Source: a bacterium UBP10_UBA1149
GTDB lineage: Bacteria; Desulfobacterota; Binatia; UBA1149
Direction of reading: 5' to 3'
Assembly: GCA_002311335.1 (NCBI GenBank)
Contig: DBZX01000062.1
Span: 382-6,007, forward strand
DNA length: 5,626 nucleotides
Positions 1 through 5,619 of the stretch are shown here, in pieces. The position numbers were made by a program, and so were the translations under genes. How positions within the stretch are numbered: the stretch's first letter is position 1; each line of letters begins with the position of its first letter. Under the pieces are notes generated by a model. The model was not told the DNA's origin. It saw nothing but the letters and a program-made list of their open reading frames with translations, and did not search any database.

Positions 1-39
1 ATTACAAATCAGTTGCTCTACCAGCTGAGCTACATCGGC
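1..39 (-). tRNA. tRNA-Thr (anticodon TGT), 3' part beyond the window edge
   Basis: Read on the minus strand, the first 39 bases of the mature tRNA are present, starting with GCCGATG at position 39. The D-arm is canonical (GCTC stem, AGCTGGTA loop, GAGC stem). The anticodon stem ACTGA is followed by loop TTTGTAA, which puts anticodon TGT at plus positions 4-6 after the invariant T33. Position 39 is T, as needed to start the 3' side of the anticodon stem. The sequence closely resembles bacterial tRNA-Thr(UGU). The variable loop, T-arm and acceptor 3' end lie outside the window. In many bacteria this tRNA begins a Thr-Tyr-Gly-Thr cluster upstream of tuf, so that cluster is the expected content to the left; this is inference. 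Confidence 0.93.
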
Positions 40-193
40 ACTCCGGGCTAAACCATCCTGGTACCGGGCACCCGCCCGTAACCACACAAAGTCAGCACCC
101 CGGTCCACGTCCCCGGGCACGTCATAAGAACACTCCCGGTAGAGCTTTTCCGCCCGGGTAAACGCCTTTTCCTATCAACCCGGTTTGAGAGAG
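40..193. other. Gap between rlmB and tRNA-Thr, with short GC-rich inverted repeats
   Basis: No open reading frame of interest is seen in these 154 bases. The stretch is rich in CCGGG/CCCGG motifs. One hairpin, CGGGC-ACCC-GCCCG at 65-78, can be lengthened by a T-A and an A-T pair past a bulged C. It lies about 25 bases upstream of the mature tRNA 5' end. A second, looser inverted repeat pairs 154-159 (CCGGGT) with 178-183 (ACCCGG) just after the rlmB stop. Neither is followed by a T-run on the minus strand, so neither looks like a standard intrinsic terminator. I could not find a convincing -35/-10 pair for the tRNA on the minus strand. The tRNA may be read from the rlmB transcript or from a promoter I do not recognise. 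Confidence 0.4.
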
Positions 194-931
194 TCAACCG
201 CTGGAGCGCCCGGGGAACAATCCTTCGGCCACCCGGTACAGTGCAACCGCCGCCGCGGCCGACGCATTGAGCGACCCAACTCTCCCGCGCATGGGCAAGC
301 GGGCCAATTGGTCGCAGTTGCGAGCCACCAGGGGCCTCAGACCACTGCCCTCACTGCCCAGCACCAGCGCAGCAGGCCGTGGAGGCGGCGGCGGCTCGAG
401 CAGATCGTCGGCCTCGGCGTCGAGGCCAACTGCCCAGAAACCGGCCTGCTGGGCCATTTCGATGGCCCGAGAAAGGTTGGCTACCCTGCAAACGGGCAGG
501 TGTAGTGCGGCTCCCGCCGATATGCGCAGGACGGTAGCCGTCACCGGTGCTGCGCGCCGACCCGGCAGGACCACGGCCAGGGCCCCCGCCGCCTCGGCCG
601 TTCTTATGACGGCACCCAGGTTCACCGGGTCAGTGATCTGGTCGAGCAACAAGAGCGGCCCACAGCCGACGGCGCCATCCGGCAGTTCCTGCAGAAGTTC
701 GCGAAACTCCCTGTAAACAAAGGTTATTTCAGCCGCTACACCACCCGACCTGACCCCTGACATCGAGTCGCATTCGTCAACAGGGACGGTCGAAACCGCG
801 AGCCCGGCCTCGCGGGCGGCCCGGGCGAGCTGTTGCGCGCGCGCCGGGGCCCCTTCGTCAATGTAAACGCAGTGCAGCTCGGAGGGGCCGGACATGGCTT
901 CTTCCACGGCATGGGGCCCGCCGGCTACCAT
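194..931 (-). CDS. rlmB: 23S rRNA 2'-O-ribose methyltransferase, RlmB/TrmH (SpoU) family
   Basis: A SAM-dependent SPOUT enzyme expected to methylate the ribose of G2251 (E. coli numbering) in the 23S rRNA peptidyl-transferase P-loop. The three SpoU motifs are present (numbered from the GTG at 1021): DPVNLGAVIRTAEAAG at 131-146, GSEGSGL at 222-228, and LPMRGRVGSLNASAAAA at 242-258. The conserved Asn, Arg and Glu are N134, R140, E224 and N252. A SpoU substrate-binding domain precedes them. I chose ATG 931 because MVAGGPHAVEEAM aligns with the usual RlmB N-terminus, AGGGG lies 7 bases upstream, and the length (245 aa) is close to E. coli RlmB. An in-frame GTG at 1021 would add 30 Arg/Gly-rich residues. 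Odd points: the usual HQG of the linker reads SGG (GVRSGGVAA), and five prolines occur in a row at 210-214. Exact target specificity within the TrmH family is inferred. Confidence 0.92.
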   Translation of the reverse strand: MVAGGPHAVEEAMSGPSELHCVYIDEGAPARAQQLARAAREAGLAVSTVPVDECDSMSGVRSGGVAAEITFVYREFRELLQELPDGAVGCGPLLLLDQITDPVNLGAVIRTAEAAGALAVVLPGRRAAPVTATVLRISAGAALHLPVCRVANLSRAIEMAQQAGFWAVGLDAEADDLLEPPPPPRPAALVLGSEGSGLRPLVARNCDQLARLPMRGRVGSLNASAAAAVALYRVAEGLFPGRSSG

Positions 932-1081
932 GCGTTCACCCCTGGCCGGTCTGCGGCGCGCACCCGGGGGGCCTCTTCTGCCCGCCCGGCCGACGTAGTC
1001 GTCTCTTCTACCCCTACCCACTGTTGCTAATCTCCATCGTTGCCCGCCCGAAAGCCTCTTTCACTAAAAACCGGCTGCCGC

Positions 1082-1096
1082 TGTCCAGCCCGGGCT
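1082..1096. repeat. 10-bp palindrome AGCCCGGGCT in the rlmB/lptF divergent gap
   Basis: AGCCCGGGCT at 1087-1096 is a perfect palindrome between the divergent genes, about 15 bases upstream of the proposed lptF -35 box. Beside it, at 1082-1087, the minus strand reads TGGACA, which resembles a -35 box for rlmB, but no convincing -10 follows at a normal distance. The palindrome could be an operator. In GC-rich DNA a 10-bp GC palindrome is also easily a chance event, so this is low confidence. Confidence 0.2.
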
Positions 1097-1110
1097 TGAG
1101 AGGGCCGACG

Positions 1111-1139
1111 TTTACAGGACAGGCCCGCATGACTACACT
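1111..1139 (+). promoter_or_regulatory. Candidate sigma70-type promoter for lptFG
   Basis: TTTACA at 1111-1116 matches the -35 consensus at 5 of 6 bases. TACACT at 1134-1139 matches the -10 consensus at 4 of 6, including both the TA start and the final T. The spacer is exactly 17 bases. Transcription would begin near 1146, giving a leader of about 53 bases before the lptF ATG. The surrounding DNA is GC-rich, which makes this match more notable. It is a pattern match only. Confidence 0.45.
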
Positions 1140-1198
1140 GATGCTTATCCGCGACACGGCCCCGCAGTACCGGGGACTTGTCTATACCGGGATTTGCT

Positions 1199-2371
1199 AT
1201 GGGTAAAACCCTGCGCCGTTACATGATGCGCGAACTGGGCTCGGCCTTCATGACAGGGCTGGGCGTGTTCACGTTTATCCTGCTGGTTTCACGCATGTTG
1301 GAACTGGTCGACCTCGTCATGGCCAGGGGCGTACCCGGCTACCGGGTGGCGCAGATTTTTGCCTACGTGCTTCCCGGCTTCCTCGAAATCACCTTCCCCA
1401 TGGCCCTGTTGCTCGCGGTGGTGGTGGTATTCGGCCGCCTGGCCAGCGACGGTGAACTGGTGGCCATGCGAACGGCCGGCCTCAGCCTCTACCAGATGCT
1501 CGGTCCCGTGCTGCGCTTTGCCCTCATCATCGCTGTGGCGACCTTCCTGTTGTCGTCCTGGGTCCGGCCCTGGGCCAACAACGCCATAAAGGAGACCCTG
1601 CTGGAGGTAGCCAGGGAGCGGGCTACGGCGGCACTCAGGCCAAAGATGTTCAACAACGACTTCAGCGGCCTGGTGGTATACGTGGACCGAATTGACCAGG
1701 AGAACGGGGTCATGGAGGGAGTCATGGTGGCCGACGAGCGCGACAGTTACCGCCGTACGAGCATGATGGCCAGGCGGGGACGGGTTATCAGCCCCCCGGG
1801 CGACAGCAACCTCTACCTGCAGCTGCTCGACGGAACCAGCCTGTCGTTTCACGCCGGGCAGGAAAGCTACGACAAGACCGTGTTCGCCTCGCTTGAGGTC
1901 AACCTCGCACTGGCCGACATGAAAACGGTGGCAGGCGGAAAACCAAGACCCCGCGATATGTACCTGGGCACCCTGCTGGCCACCAGGCGTCGCCTACTGG
2001 ACGTGGGCGACCCGGCGCTGGAGGAGACAATAGAGCTGAACCGCAAGCTGATCATGCCCGTGGCCGGGCTGGTGCTGGCCCTTTTCGGGGTGCCCCTGGG
2101 CATACAGAAAACCCGCACAGTCCGGGCACGCGGCTTCGCCGTGAGCCTGGTGGTCATCCTCGGCTATTTCCTCTTGTTTACAGGTTCCATCACCATCGCC
2201 CGCAGCGGCGCGGCGCCACCGGTCCTGGTCATGTGGTTGCCCAACCTCATTTTTGCCGCCGGTGCGCTGCTGCTCACCGACAGGGCCGCGCGCGACCGGC
2301 TCCAGTACCCACCCATGGCGAGCTGGCCGCTGTTGCTGCGGCGCCGTGGAAAAGGAAACGCCGGCTCATGA
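1199..2371 (+). CDS. lptF: LPS export ABC transporter permease LptF (YjgP/YjgQ family)
   Basis: A membrane subunit of LptB2FG, which extracts lipopolysaccharide from the inner membrane and passes it to LptC. The 390 residues show the family plan: three N-terminal membrane segments (about 15-37, 54-79, 99-120), a large periplasmic beta-rich region (about 128-235), and three C-terminal segments (about 262-283, 292-311, 320-341). The cytoplasmic loop GRLASDGELVAMRTAGLSL at 79-97 is the typical family signature that faces the ATPase. NRKLIMPVAG...GVPLGI around TM4 is also typical. ATG 1199 is chosen because the usual KTLRRYMMRE start follows at once; a TTG at 1178 would add seven unneeded residues. 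The ribosome site is weak (CGGGA). The gene is somewhat longer than E. coli LptF (366 aa) because of a basic C-terminal tail. First gene of a two-gene operon. LptF versus LptG assignment rests on order and residue patterns. Confidence 0.9.
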   Translation: MGKTLRRYMMRELGSAFMTGLGVFTFILLVSRMLELVDLVMARGVPGYRVAQIFAYVLPGFLEITFPMALLLAVVVVFGRLASDGELVAMRTAGLSLYQMLGPVLRFALIIAVATFLLSSWVRPWANNAIKETLLEVARERATAALRPKMFNNDFSGLVVYVDRIDQENGVMEGVMVADERDSYRRTSMMARRGRVISPPGDSNLYLQLLDGTSLSFHAGQESYDKTVFASLEVNLALADMKTVAGGKPRPRDMYLGTLLATRRRLLDVGDPALEETIELNRKLIMPVAGLVLALFGVPLGIQKTRTVRARGFAVSLVVILGYFLLFTGSITIARSGAAPPVLVMWLPNLIFAAGALLLTDRAARDRLQYPPMASWPLLLRRRGKGNAGS

Positions 2372-3450
2372 ACATCCTCGCCCGTTACGTAGTCAAGCAT
2401 TACCTGAAGGTCTTCGGACTCTGTCTTTTTGCCAGTTCCGGACTGTTCCTGGTCGTAGATTTTTTTCAGAAAATAGGAGACCTCGCTGCCTATGACCCCG
2501 GCGCGCTTGCCCTGGCCGGGTACTTTGTCTTCAAGCTTCCGAGCATACTGGCCGAGATCTATCCTGCCTGTTCCCTGCTGGCCGTACTCCTGAGCCTGGG
2601 CGTGCTCGCCCGTAACCGCGAGACCCTGGCCATGCGGGCCTGCGGCGTGACGACCTGGCAGGTGGCCATTCCCATGCTCGCCGTTTCGGCTGCCATCACC
2701 ATGGTCGCGCTGCTGGCCAACCTCACCGTGGTGCCCGCCGCGACTGCCCAATCACGCTACATAAACGACGTGTCGATAAAGAAGAAAGCGTTCCGCGGCT
2801 TCTACAACGTCAACTCGCTGTGGTTCCAGGGAGCCGAGGGCTTTTTCAACGTGGACTACTTCGACGCCAACAACCGGGCGCTGTTTGGGCTTACCCTGTA
2901 CGAGGCCGGCCCCGAGTTCCGCCTGGACCGCATAGTGGAAATCCCCGCCGCGCGCTGGCGCAACGACGCGTGGGAGCTCGACCAGGGAACGGTCAAGACC
3001 TTCACCGCGGCGGGCGAAATCCTCGCGCGGGACCTCGAACCCGGCGAGTTCACAGTCGACATCACCCTCGACGAGTTACTGGCCAACCGGCGGCGCCCCT
3101 CGGAATTCAGCCTGGCCGAGCTCAGGGAGCAGATAAAACTGATGAAGGCCCGCGGCCTGAACACCGACGGCTTCGTGGTCGACATGTACGTAAAGGCGGC
3201 GTGGCCGGTATCGGGGCTGGTAATGGTGCTGCTGGGCATCCCGCTGTCGCTGCGGGCCCGGCCCCGGGGCGCGGTAGCGCGCAACCTCGGCGTGGGCCTG
3301 GCCGTGGGGTTTGCCTACTGGGTCACCATGGCTGTCGCAGTATCTGCCGGTCGCAACGGCGGGATGTCGCCCGCCCTGGCAGCCTGGACAGCCAACGCGG
3401 TGTTTTCGCTGGTGGCGGCGTCACTCTATCTCGGCCGCGGACTGCGCTGA
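2368..3450 (+). CDS. lptG: LPS export ABC transporter permease LptG (YjgP/YjgQ family)
   Basis: The partner of LptF in the LptB2FG lipopolysaccharide extractor of the inner membrane. It has 360 residues, the same as E. coli LptG. Membrane segments are seen at about 13-31, 55-80, 99-121, 265-285, 293-311 and 326-346. A periplasmic beta-rich region lies at about 125-215. The stretch after it is LptG-like: RRRPSEFSLAELREQI at 231-246, then KARGLNTDGFVVDMYVK at 240s-266 and the LLGIPLSLRARPRGAVARN loop. The ATG at 2368 overlaps the lptF stop by 4 bases (ATGA), a sign of translational coupling. The reading frame is open further upstream inside lptF, but that part has no family similarity, and MNILARYVVKHYL is a normal LptG start. 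AAGGA lies 11 bases before the ATG. LptB and LptC/LptA are not in the window. Confidence 0.92.
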   Translation: MNILARYVVKHYLKVFGLCLFASSGLFLVVDFFQKIGDLAAYDPGALALAGYFVFKLPSILAEIYPACSLLAVLLSLGVLARNRETLAMRACGVTTWQVAIPMLAVSAAITMVALLANLTVVPAATAQSRYINDVSIKKKAFRGFYNVNSLWFQGAEGFFNVDYFDANNRALFGLTLYEAGPEFRLDRIVEIPAARWRNDAWELDQGTVKTFTAAGEILARDLEPGEFTVDITLDELLANRRRPSEFSLAELREQIKLMKARGLNTDGFVVDMYVKAAWPVSGLVMVLLGIPLSLRARPRGAVARNLGVGLAVGFAYWVTMAVAVSAGRNGGMSPALAAWTANAVFSLVAASLYLGRGLR

Positions 3451-3462
3451 CCAGCTACGGGG

Positions 3463-3474
3463 CGCGGCGCCGCG
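3463..3474. repeat. 12-bp perfect palindrome between convergent lptG and argC
   Basis: CGCGGCGCCGCG reads the same on both strands and is placed in the 34-base gap where lptG (plus) and argC (minus) converge. A bidirectional terminator would be expected here. The hairpin would have only a 4-bp stem with a 4-base loop, and no T-run follows on either strand. Standard intrinsic termination is therefore not supported; Rho or read-through are equally possible. Confidence 0.3.
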
Positions 3475-3484
3475 AGAGCAGGCC

Positions 3485-4516
3485 TCAGGGTAGAGCGGCG
3501 ATCGCGAGCAGGCCCGTCGTTTCATCCAGCCCGAGCATGAGGTTCATGTTCTGCACCGCTTGTCCGGCCGCGCCTTTGCCGAGGTTGTCTATGGCGGTCA
3601 TCACCAGCAGCAGTCCGCTCTGGCTGTGCTCACGCCACGCGATCTCGACCATGTTGGTGCCCCGCACCCTGGCCAGCGACGGCACGCCCTCCCCGCCCAG
3701 CAGGCGAACGAAGGGCTCGTCGGCGTAGGCCCGGGAAAAAGCGCCGCTGACATCCAGCCCTTCGGCCGGCGCAACGTAGCAGTGGCTCAGCAGCCCCCTC
3801 GACAAGGGCAGCAACTGGGGAGTGAACAGGAGCCTGGAAGCGTCTACTCCGTGGGCCTCGAGCTTCTCAACCATCTCGGGCTGGTGGCGGTGCTCGCCTA
3901 CCTTGTAAGGCTTGACGTTCTCGTTAACCTCGGCGAACAAACCTTCCCGTAATGCCGCCCGCCCTGCACCGCTGGTGCCCGACTTGGAGTCGATGATGAT
4001 GGGTCCCCGGGTCTGCCCTGCCAGCGGCAGCAGCCCGAACAAAGCGCCCGTGGGGTAGCAGCCGGGATTAGCCACCAGCCGGGCCTCGGCCAGCTCGCTC
4101 CTGGCGAACTCGCTGAGTCCGTACACGGCGCCCTCGAGCAGCTCGGGACAAGGATGATCACCGTACCACTGCTGGTAGACATCGAGGCTGTCGAAGCGAA
4201 AATCTGCGCCCAGGTCGACGACCCGCAGGCCGGCCGCCAACAGCCCTGAGACCAACGCCCCCGAACTGCCGTGCGGAAGCGCCACGAAAGCCAACTCGGC
4301 ATTGCCCACTATGTTGTCGACGCTGGCCGACACCAGTTCGAGCTCCAGGCCGGCGAGACCGGGATTGACAGAGGCCAGCGGAGAGCCGGCGTCCTGTTCT
4401 GAAGTAACGGTAGTGACCTCGACCCCGGGGTGGGCGGCCAGCAGGCGCAGCAACTCTGCACCCGCATAGCCGGTCGCACCCACGACGGCCACCCGGACAC
4501 GGGTTGCTGCTGTCAT
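3485..4516 (-). CDS. argC: N-acetyl-gamma-glutamyl-phosphate reductase
   Basis: Cytoplasmic enzyme of arginine biosynthesis: NADPH-dependent reduction of N-acetyl-glutamyl phosphate to N-acetyl-glutamate semialdehyde. Its 343 residues are a full family length. It starts with the Rossmann signature VVGATGYAGAELL at 11-23. The catalytic cysteine is C153 in NPGCYPTG. DSKSGTSGAGR lies at 176-186, GEHRHQPE with the presumed catalytic histidine at 207-214, and NLGKGAAGQAVQNMNLMLG at 311-329. One deviation: the segment usually written FTPHLVPM reads FTPQLLPL here (232-239). ATG 4514-4516 is chosen because the Rossmann strand follows directly; AGAGG lies about 10 bases upstream and overlaps the rpsI stop. 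Only 7 bases separate it from rpsI, so it is very likely on the rplM-rpsI mRNA. I recall this rplM-rpsI-argC order from deltaproteobacteria. No other arg gene is in the window. Confidence 0.97.
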   Translation of the reverse strand: MTAATRVRVAVVGATGYAGAELLRLLAAHPGVEVTTVTSEQDAGSPLASVNPGLAGLELELVSASVDNIVGNAELAFVALPHGSSGALVSGLLAAGLRVVDLGADFRFDSLDVYQQWYGDHPCPELLEGAVYGLSEFARSELAEARLVANPGCYPTGALFGLLPLAGQTRGPIIIDSKSGTSGAGRAALREGLFAEVNENVKPYKVGEHRHQPEMVEKLEAHGVDASRLLFTPQLLPLSRGLLSHCYVAPAEGLDVSGAFSRAYADEPFVRLLGGEGVPSLARVRGTNMVEIAWREHSQSGLLLVMTAIDNLGKGAAGQAVQNMNLMLGLDETTGLLAIAALP

Positions 4517-4523
4517 GGTCCCG

Positions 4524-4997
4524 CTACCTCTTGGAGAATTGAGGCCGTTTACGAGCCTTGTGGTGACCGTATTTCTTTCGCTCGACCTCGCGCGCGTCGC
4601 GCGTGAGATAGCCGGCCTTCTTCAGCGCCGGCCTCAGGTCGGGCTGCATTGCAATAAGGGCGCGGCTGACCGCGTGCCGCACGGCCGAAGCCTGGGCCGA
4701 AACCCCTCCGCCGCGGACCCGCACAGAGAGATCGTAGGTACCGGCCGTACCGGTGACCTCAAAGGGTTGGGCAATGATCATCCGCGCAGTGGGCCTGGGA
4801 AAGTAGTCCTCCTGCGTGCGCTGGTTGACCGTGACCTTGCCATCGCCGGCAACCAGTGACACCCGCGCGACAGCGCTCTTGCGCCTGCCGGTTGCCTCGT
4901 TAGCAGGCGACGTGGGCTTCCTGCTGCCGCTGTCGGCAGGCCCGCTGTCTGCTGCTGCAGCTCCCCGGGCCCGTATAGTCTTTCCGATGATAGCCAT
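4524..4997 (-). CDS. rpsI: 30S ribosomal protein S9 with extended N-terminus
   Basis: Small-subunit ribosomal protein whose C-terminal tail reaches the P-site tRNA. The core begins at ATGRRKSAVARV (35-46), followed by GGGVSAQASAVRHAVSRAL (96-114) and LTRDAREVERKKYG (131-144), and ends in the conserved basic tail RPQFSKR. The total is 157 residues against about 130 for common S9; the excess is roughly 30 residues at the N-terminus, rich in Ala, Ser, Pro, Gly and Lys/Arg and probably disordered. The start at 4995-4997 is supported by GGAG about 7 bases upstream (GCGGAGTAATAG before ATG), and there is no ATG at the core boundary. It lies 83 bases downstream of rplM and 7 bases upstream of argC. 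It is expected to be co-transcribed with rplM. Confidence 0.96.
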   Translation of the reverse strand: MAIIGKTIRARGAAAADSGPADSGSRKPTSPANEATGRRKSAVARVSLVAGDGKVTVNQRTQEDYFPRPTARMIIAQPFEVTGTAGTYDLSVRVRGGGVSAQASAVRHAVSRALIAMQPDLRPALKKAGYLTRDAREVERKKYGHHKARKRPQFSKR

Positions 4998-5080
4998 CTA
5001 TTACTCCGCTTATTATCTCGTTGCCCTGTCAAGAGCACTTATCGCAGCACCGCTCTTCGAAGCCTGCCCAAGCCGCCTCT
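4998..5080 (-). other. rplM-rpsI spacer with a weak hairpin
   Basis: This 83-base spacer is long for an rplM-rpsI pair. On the minus strand, AAGAGC (5057-5052) can pair with GCTCTT (5036-5031) around a 15-base loop, a modest 6-bp stem without a T-run. The perfect -35-like TTGACA at 5032-5027 has no -10 at a normal distance. The rpsI ribosome site GGAG sits at the downstream end. I see no gene here and infer that the two ribosomal genes share a transcript. Confidence 0.35.
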
Positions 5081-5521
5081 TCAAGCCGGCAACTGCTCGG
5101 GTGCCTGGGCCACGTGGGGGTGCTCTTCACCCGCGTATATCTTTAACTTGAGCGCCAACCTACGACCAAGCCGGCCCGGGGGCAACATGCCTACTACTGC
5201 CTTCTCTATTACCATCTCGGGACGGGTCTCGAGCAGACGGCCGGCGGTGGTCTCGGTTATGCCTCCGGGAAAGCCGCTGTGCCGGTAGTACTTCTTGCCC
5301 TGGAGCTTGTTGCCCGTGAGCACCACCTTGCTCGCGTTGGTCACGACCACGAAGTCCCCGCAATCCACGTGGGGCGTAAAAGCCGGGTTGTGTTTACCCC
5401 TGAGCACGTGGGCGATCCTGGTCGCGAGGCGACCCAGAACCAGGCCCTCCGCGTCCACGACGTACCACTTACGCGCATCGCGTGCCTCTTCTACTGACAG
5501 GCTTCTGGTGACCTTCTGCAT
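5081..5521 (-). CDS. rplM: 50S ribosomal protein L13
   Basis: Early-assembly large-subunit protein that binds 23S rRNA. Its 146 residues are close to the usual length of about 142. Recognised segments in order: WYVVDAEGLVLGRLAT at 19-34, TPHVDCGDFVVVTNA at 49-63, YYRHSGFPGG at 78-87, GMLPPGRLGRR at 111-121 and EHPHVAQAPE at 133-142. The ATG at 5519-5521 is preceded by GGGAG with a 6-base spacing, and the peptide MQKVTRSLSVEEA before the core is a normal short lead. It is the first gene of rplM-rpsI-argC in this window; anything further upstream is beyond the right edge. In E. coli L13 represses its own operon through the rplM leader; here the leader has structures described separately, but the same regulation is only a hypothesis. 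Confidence 0.97.
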   Translation of the reverse strand: MQKVTRSLSVEEARDARKWYVVDAEGLVLGRLATRIAHVLRGKHNPAFTPHVDCGDFVVVTNASKVVLTGNKLQGKKYYRHSGFPGGITETTAGRLLETRPEMVIEKAVVGMLPPGRLGRRLALKLKIYAGEEHPHVAQAPEQLPA

Positions 5522-5528
5522 ACTTGGC

Positions 5529-5545
5529 TCCCGTACATGACGGGA
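5529..5545 (-). promoter_or_regulatory. Hairpin enclosing the rplM ribosome binding site
   Basis: In the minus-strand mRNA, TCCCGT pairs perfectly with ACGGGA around the 5-base loop CATGT. The 3' arm contains most of the GGGAG Shine-Dalgarno sequence (5532-5528) used by rplM. If it forms, the hairpin would hide the ribosome site, as in many translationally controlled ribosomal protein operons. A 6-bp GC-rich stem with a short loop should be reasonably stable, but function is not shown. Confidence 0.5.
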
Positions 5546-5548
5546 CTC

Positions 5549-5574
5549 CTCAATTCCTCGTAGCTCAATTCCTC
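5549..5574 (-). repeat. Two direct copies of GAGGAATTGAG in the rplM leader
   Basis: On the minus strand the 11-base sequence GAGGAATTGAG occurs at 5574-5564 and again at 5559-5549, a period of 15 bases, with CTAC between the copies. Both are purine-rich and contain GAGG. They lie between the upstream inverted repeats and the ribosome-site hairpin. They could be a protein site, decoy or standby ribosome-binding sequences, or the trace of a small duplication. Confidence 0.55.
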
Positions 5575-5578
5575 ACGA

Positions 5579-5619
5579 CCGACCGGGGTCGGCCAAAAAT
5601 AACAAATGGCGGGGCCGAC
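5579..5619 (-). promoter_or_regulatory. Two mutually exclusive helices upstream of rplM
   Basis: Read on the minus strand, segment A GTCGGCC (5619-5613) is the exact complement of segment B GGCCGAC (5594-5588), with an 18-base T-rich spacer between them. Segment B also pairs with segment C (CCGAC with GTCGG, 5583-5579) in a tight hairpin with a 4-base loop. B cannot pair with both A and C. No T-run follows either helix, so this is not a standard attenuator terminator. The strand is assigned from the position ahead of rplM; at DNA level these are simply inverted repeats. Confidence 0.4.

Noticed and set aside
383..405. GGCGGCGGCGG triplet run as a possible simple repeat
   Set aside because: It is explained by the proline codons of rlmB and is too short to count as a repeat locus.
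1289..1852. Long open frame (187 codons) antisense to lptF, and a similar one antisense to the lptF/lptG junction (2164-2751)
   Set aside because: The products are low-complexity, His/Gly/Gln-rich and unlike any family. GC-rich genes with biased third positions routinely create such shadow frames. lptF and lptG are clearly the real genes.
2820..3728. 302-codon plus-strand frame running through lptG into the argC 3' end
   Set aside because: The product is Arg/Gly/Pro-rich without recognisable domains and crosses two well-identified genes; it is a frame shadow.
5004..5032. Perfect -35-like TTGACA on the minus strand ahead of rpsI
   Set aside because: The only AT-rich -10-like sequence (GATAAT) lies just 9 bases downstream, too near, and the sequence at 17 bases is GCGGAG, which is the rpsI ribosome site.
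5579..5599. GC hairpin next to an A/T-run at the right edge, resembling an intrinsic terminator
   Set aside because: On the plus strand the hairpin is followed by A, not T. On the minus strand the T-run comes before the hairpin. Neither orientation fits an intrinsic terminator for this stem.
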